Shown here: piece after piece, positions 60,244 through 64,000 of the stretch
How the letters are laid out: the number at the start of each line of letters is the position of its first letter
How positions within the stretch are numbered: position 1 is the first letter of the stretch
NCBI RefSeq assembly: GCF_001591805.1
Contig: NZ_BCVP01000015.1
Location: 216,385-280,384 of the forward strand
DNA: 64,000 nt
Reading direction: 5' to 3'
DNA from: Neobacillus novalis NBRC 102450
GTDB taxonomy: Bacteria > Bacillota > Bacilli > Bacillales > Cytobacillaceae
Notes under the pieces: model-generated
Told to the model about the DNA's origin: nothing
What the model saw: the letters and a program-made list of their open reading frames with translations, nothing else
Databases searched by the model: none
Position numbers and translations under genes: made by a program

Positions 60244-63200
60244 TTGAAACTGCCGATTATTCAAACAAAGCTGCGGATTCCAGCCGTGAAGGAGGACTTT
60301 ATCAGAAGAGCACAGCTTACCCGGAAACTAAAGAAGATTCCGGATTATCCGCTGACAATCATTCATTCTGGAGCAGGCTATGGAAAAAGTACGGCACTTG
60401 CCCTCTTTATGAGGGACGAAAAAATCCCGGGCTGCTGGTACTCCATTTCGTCGATGGATGATGACATCCTTCCTTTTCTCTCCTATATTATCCATTCCAT
60501 CCGCCCTGTTCTACCTGATTTCGGCGAGGAATTAACTGCCTATATTGACACGATGGACCGTTATATCCGCGATGAGGAATTGAGTGTATTATCTTCCCTT
60601 TTTATCAATGAAATCCTCGCAATCAATTCCGAGATTACCTTGATTCTGGATGACTTTCATCAAATAGAACATTCTTATACAATTAACAACTGGATGGAAA
60701 AATTGCTTGAACACATCCCCGCCAATTTACATATTGTCCTTTCGAGCCGCAGCCGCCCGGGCTGGAAGTATCTGACGAAGATGAAGGTTTGTGGTCAGTT
60801 ATTAGAAATTTCAAGAGAAGACTTAGTCCTTACGATAGAAGAAATGGAGCTGCTGTTAACCGATCTTTATCGATTAGAAGTCGAGCCCGAGCATTTACAA
60901 ACGATTTACGAGATGACAGAGGGCTGGGTTATCGCCTTATGCATGATTGCCCAGCAAATCCCGCTAAAAAAGGACATTACTGAGCTTTTTGAGCATTCCT
61001 CAAACTCACTTCAAGATTTTTTTCAGTATTTAGTGATGGAGGTTTTTTCAAAACAGCCGCCAATGATCCAGCAGTTCCTTGAACAAACGTCGATTTTTGA
61101 AGAAATCGAGGAAGAAATCTGTGATGAAGTCATTGGCCTTCATGGAGCCTCGGGATTGCTTGAGCAATTGAAAGACCGGAATTTATTTATCCAAAAGGTT
61201 GGGATGAAGCAATATCGTTATCATGCCTTATTTAAAGACTTTCTTGAAAATATTTTTCAAAAAAATAACCCGAATCATTATGCGGTTCTCCACGAAAAAT
61301 GTGCCCGTTTTTATGAAAAAAGACAATTGTGGGAGGAGGCCCTTCATCATTATAAAAAAATCAATCACTATCAAGCGATTGCTTCCATCTTACAAGAGAA
61401 CGGCTTAAGGCTGCTTGAAAGTGGAAAATTGGCGAGCCTGCATGATCAATTAACGATTCTTCCAGAAGCGGAGATGGAATCGTACTACCTTCTTTGGTAT
61501 TTAAAAGCGGAAATTCATCGCTACCGTTCCCAATACCAAGAGGCAGAGGATTATTATGAAAAGGCCTTTATTGGTGCAGAAAAAAAGCAAGACGCCCTTG
61601 GAATGAGTATGGCACTGGAAGGGAAAGCGAAGATTTATTTAGATACGATTCAGCCGCATCATGCCGAAAAGCTTTTATATGAGGCGATTGCCTACAGGGA
61701 AAAATGTCAGAGTTCGGATGAAGAAAGAGGTAAACTCTATCAATTGCTATCTGAGAATCTGCTAAACTTAGGAAAAGCATCAGAGGCTGAAAAATGGATT
61801 CAAAAAACAAAAGCAGTTCATTATGATGGAAATTTAGAAGCAAGATTGTATTTAAGAACCGGCCGATTTAAGGAAGCCAAGAAAGTCCTTTACAAAGAAG
61901 AGTTGAATGGAACGATCGTTACCTCGCTGCCGCAGGCCCATCGTGAAACCGATTTATTACTTTCCTTAATCGAAGCCTTTACTGGCGAGGGAGTAAAAGC
62001 GAAAGAGCTTGCCCAGCAGGCCATTCAACAAGGAATAGGCAGTAAAGCCCCATTTGTCGAGGCGTGCGGCTGGATCCGTATGGGTCATGCTGTGCAGATT
62101 TTAAATAAATATGAAACTCATTTAGCCGAAAACTGCTATCAAACAGCGTTAGAAATCATGGACCAGCTGGGTGTCGATAGAGGAAAGGCCGAGCCGTTAA
62201 TGGGACTTTGTATTTTATACGGAACAAGGGGAGAACTGGAACGGGCATTGGAGGCGGGAAAGAATGCACTTCAAGAGACAGAAAAGGTTCATGACGTTTG
62301 GCTGTCAGCCTTAATCACGCTTTGCATGGGGATTACCTGCATTTATAATGAACGGCTGCCGATGGCGTTTGAATACTTGGAAAAAACGGATTCCCTATTC
62401 CAGCAGTGCAAGGATTCCTTTGGTCAAATGCTCAGCAAGTTTTGGTTGTCATATCTTTTTTATCTTGAGAAAAAGCAAGACTTATATAATCATACAATCG
62501 ATGAATTTTTAACACTTGTGCAAATTCATGAATACGAATTCTTTTTTCATAAAAGATCCGTATTTAGCCCAAGGGATTTACAAGTGTTTGTGCCATTATT
62601 ACTTGAGTGTATGAAAGCGGAAATCCAAACTCCATTTGTCACGAAAACCTTACAGAATCTCGGGGTTAGCACATTTGACGCCCATCCCGGGTATTCGATT
62701 CGCGTTCAAACATTTGGTCAATTTCGGCTTTGGCTTGGTGAGAAAGAGGTTGGAGAAAAGGAATGGCAAAGAGAAAAGGCGAAGGAATTATTTCAGTTAT
62801 TCATTACCACAAATGAGCAAATCGCCAAAGATGAAATGATACAAATCCTTTGGCCCTATCAAGATAAAAAAAGTGCTGACCGTGATTTCAAAGTGGCCTT
62901 AAATAGTCTTCTGCAAGTAATAGAACCAATGAGGAAAGCGAGAGCAGCCCCGTTTTTCATCATTCGAGACGGAATGTTCTATGGGTTAAATCCGCATGCC
63001 ATGATTGAAGTGGATACAACACATTTTCAGGCGCTTATTCAAGACGGCTTAAATGAAAGGGATAACGAAAAGATTATTTATTTCCTTGAAAGAGGATTGA
63101 GCCTTTATCAAGGCGACTATTTGCCTGACCGCCGTTATGACGATTGGTGTATCAGTAAAAGGGAGAGCCTGCTCGTTTATTTTTTACGTGGTGCTGAGAA

Positions 63201-63477
63201 AATGGCGCAATTAATGGTTCGCCGCGAAAACTACGAAGCGGCTATTTACTGGTGTGAAAAAATTCTTGAACGCGACCGCACATGGGAAGAAGCCTATCGC
63301 TTACTAATGTACTGTTACTATCGAAAAAACAATCGTCCCCAAGCGATGAAATGGTATCAAAAATGTACAGAGGTGTTAGAGGAAGAACTGGGCGTAACCC
63401 CATTAGAACCGACAAAACATATGTACCATATGATTATTGAATCAGAGAACATTTTAAATCCGATTGAGCAGCCTTAG
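60244..63477 (+). CDS. MalT-like / SARP-type large transcriptional regulator
   Basis: A 1077-residue STAND-type regulator. It opens with 'IIQTKLRIPAVKEDFIRRAQLTRKL' as in MalT proteins, followed by an ATPase with Walker A GAGYGKST (43-50) and Walker B-like LILDDFHQI. A long helical TPR-like region fills about 350-800. The C-terminus is not LuxR: from about 819 ('RVQTFGQFRLWLGEKEV') it is an OmpR-type winged helix, then a bacterial transcriptional activation domain to the end ('RRYDDWCISKRESLL...EELGVTPLEPTKHMYHMI'). This mix is typical of Firmicute SARP-like activators of unknown signal. TTG start behind a GAGGGGGGA site; stands alone, no target gene is evident. Confidence 0.82.
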   Translation: MKLPIIQTKLRIPAVKEDFIRRAQLTRKLKKIPDYPLTIIHSGAGYGKSTALALFMRDEKIPGCWYSISSMDDDILPFLSYIIHSIRPVLPDFGEELTAYIDTMDRYIRDEELSVLSSLFINEILAINSEITLILDDFHQIEHSYTINNWMEKLLEHIPANLHIVLSSRSRPGWKYLTKMKVCGQLLEISREDLVLTIEEMELLLTDLYRLEVEPEHLQTIYEMTEGWVIALCMIAQQIPLKKDITELFEHSSNSLQDFFQYLVMEVFSKQPPMIQQFLEQTSIFEEIEEEICDEVIGLHGASGLLEQLKDRNLFIQKVGMKQYRYHALFKDFLENIFQKNNPNHYAVLHEKCARFYEKRQLWEEALHHYKKINHYQAIASILQENGLRLLESGKLASLHDQLTILPEAEMESYYLLWYLKAEIHRYRSQYQEAEDYYEKAFIGAEKKQDALGMSMALEGKAKIYLDTIQPHHAEKLLYEAIAYREKCQSSDEERGKLYQLLSENLLNLGKASEAEKWIQKTKAVHYDGNLEARLYLRTGRFKEAKKVLYKEELNGTIVTSLPQAHRETDLLLSLIEAFTGEGVKAKELAQQAIQQGIGSKAPFVEACGWIRMGHAVQILNKYETHLAENCYQTALEIMDQLGVDRGKAEPLMGLCILYGTRGELERALEAGKNALQETEKVHDVWLSALITLCMGITCIYNERLPMAFEYLEKTDSLFQQCKDSFGQMLSKFWLSYLFYLEKKQDLYNHTIDEFLTLVQIHEYEFFFHKRSVFSPRDLQVFVPLLLECMKAEIQTPFVTKTLQNLGVSTFDAHPGYSIRVQTFGQFRLWLGEKEVGEKEWQREKAKELFQLFITTNEQIAKDEMIQILWPYQDKKSADRDFKVALNSLLQVIEPMRKARAAPFFIIRDGMFYGLNPHAMIEVDTTHFQALIQDGLNERDNEKIIYFLERGLSLYQGDYLPDRRYDDWCISKRESLLVYFLRGAEKMAQLMVRRENYEAAIYWCEKILERDRTWEEAYRLLMYCYYRKNNRPQAMKWYQKCTEVLEEELGVTPLEPTKHMYHMIIESENILNPIEQP

Positions 63478-63661
63478 AAATGAGAAAAGATTTACTTACC
63501 TAGAAGATGCCCTTGGACCTGTTGCTAAGGAAGTAGCTGAAGGAACGCCGTCTTATAGTGTGAAGTTCGAAGGGCCACAAATTAACATAGGGCTTGGAAC
63601 AGGAAAAGCATTAGATATATTTAATAATAATATTATTGAATACAATCTTATAAGAAGGTGA
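63464..63661 (+). pseudogene. 3' remnant of a polymorphic toxin-like gene
   Basis: A 65-codon frame overlapping the end of the regulator gene. It has no Met, no ribosome binding site and starts abruptly (SSLRNEKRFTYLEDALGPVAKEV). The end ('YSVKFEGPQINIGLGTGKALDIFNNNIIEYNLIRR') reads like the C-terminus of a secreted or contact-dependent toxin. It is followed five bases later by a small gene with a good start, as toxin and immunity genes are. Best explained as a fragment left by recombination; function is not supported. Confidence 0.5.
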
Positions 63662-63666
63662 TAAGA

Positions 63667-64000
63667 ATGAATAATCAAGAAAGAGAATTAATTGAGAACC
63701 ACATGTTTAAATCTATAACCAAGGAAAAATTGTTAAAAGGCTTTAATGTTGAAATTGAATTGATGCCAAAATATTTTAATGAACTATTACATGTTGCATA
63801 TAATGAAAAGAATGCAGATGATCTGGAGTTATTAATACATCTTGGGTTTGTATTTGAGTCATTTTTAAAGGATTCTGTTGATATTTTATGTAAACTTTTA
63901 GAAGAAACATGGCATATACAACACGAAAATATTGCCAGTGCTTTCCAATGGCTAGAGTCTCCTGGAGCTATTGAATCTCTATACAAAGCGGCATTAACCA
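63667..64000 (+). CDS. Possible immunity protein, cut by window end
   Basis: ATG 63667 behind GAAGGTGATAAG opens a frame of at least 111 residues that runs off the window. It is acidic and helical ('KNADDLELLIHLGFVFESFLKDSVDILCKLLEETWHIQHENIASAFQWLESPGAIESLYKAAL', quoted in parts), with short repeating helices like HEAT/ankyrin-type immunity proteins. The family was not recognised; the immunity role is inferred from its position after the toxin-like remnant. Confidence 0.5.
   Translation, partial: MNNQERELIENHMFKSITKEKLLKGFNVEIELMPKYFNELLHVAYNEKNADDLELLIHLGFVFESFLKDSVDILCKLLEETWHIQHENIASAFQWLESPGAIESLYKAALT

Overview
The window is AT-rich chromosomal DNA of a spore-forming Bacillaceae, probably Bacillus sensu lato or a Neobacillus-like genus. 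This rests on strong GGAGG ribosome binding sites with TTG/GTG starts, a YjcZ-type small membrane protein, a LysM plus SleB/CwlJ-type hydrolase, the BdbCD pair, a T-box leader before a serine operon, and the hom-thrC-thrB order. The species cannot be fixed from sequence reading alone. No rRNA, tRNA, CRISPR array, complete insertion sequence or replication origin was seen.

Layout. 1-6670: two acyltransferase-3 membrane proteins, a long right-handed beta-helix (tailspike-like) protein and a metallophosphoesterase. 6740-18255: a paeninodin-type lasso peptide (RiPP) locus in two modules. Module 1 is a Gly/Asn-rich precursor-like peptide, HPrK-like kinase, PqqD/B1-like recognition protein, S26-type peptidase, ABC exporter and nucleotidyltransferase. 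Module 2 has its own promoter and is the cyclase, a lasso precursor, a second HPrK-like kinase, a second nucleotidyltransferase and a second exporter. No canonical B2 leader peptidase is present. 18296-24348: housekeeping genes (DUF421 protein, lactonase, BdbD/BdbC, a ThDP enzyme, YjcZ, an esterase).

24502-46128: a very complete allantoin-utilisation region. It has two PucR regulators, one NCS2 and two NCS1 permeases, two allantoinases of different sub-types, RidA, allantoate amidohydrolase (AllC), ureidoglycine aminohydrolase (AllE), two ureidoglycolate dehydrogenases (AllD), AllF-AllG-AllH (oxamate carbamoyltransferase) and a carbamate kinase. Read together these take allantoin to oxalurate, then to oxamate plus carbamoyl phosphate, and recover ATP from the latter. 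No uricase or ureidoglycolate lyase is present. 46228-48064 is a soluble histidine kinase and response regulator pair.

48142-60071: Dps, a spore-type cell wall hydrolase, a succinate-semialdehyde-type dehydrogenase, a HAD hydrolase flanked by two arrays of degenerate 21-bp repeats, a serine operon (class V aminotransferase plus serA) behind a T-box leader, and hom-thrC-thrB. 60244-63477 is a 1077-residue MalT-like/SARP-type regulator. The window ends in a 3' remnant of a toxin-like gene and the start of a probable immunity gene. A ~146-bp interspersed repeat occurs twice, once between the allD paralogues and once inside the T-box leader.
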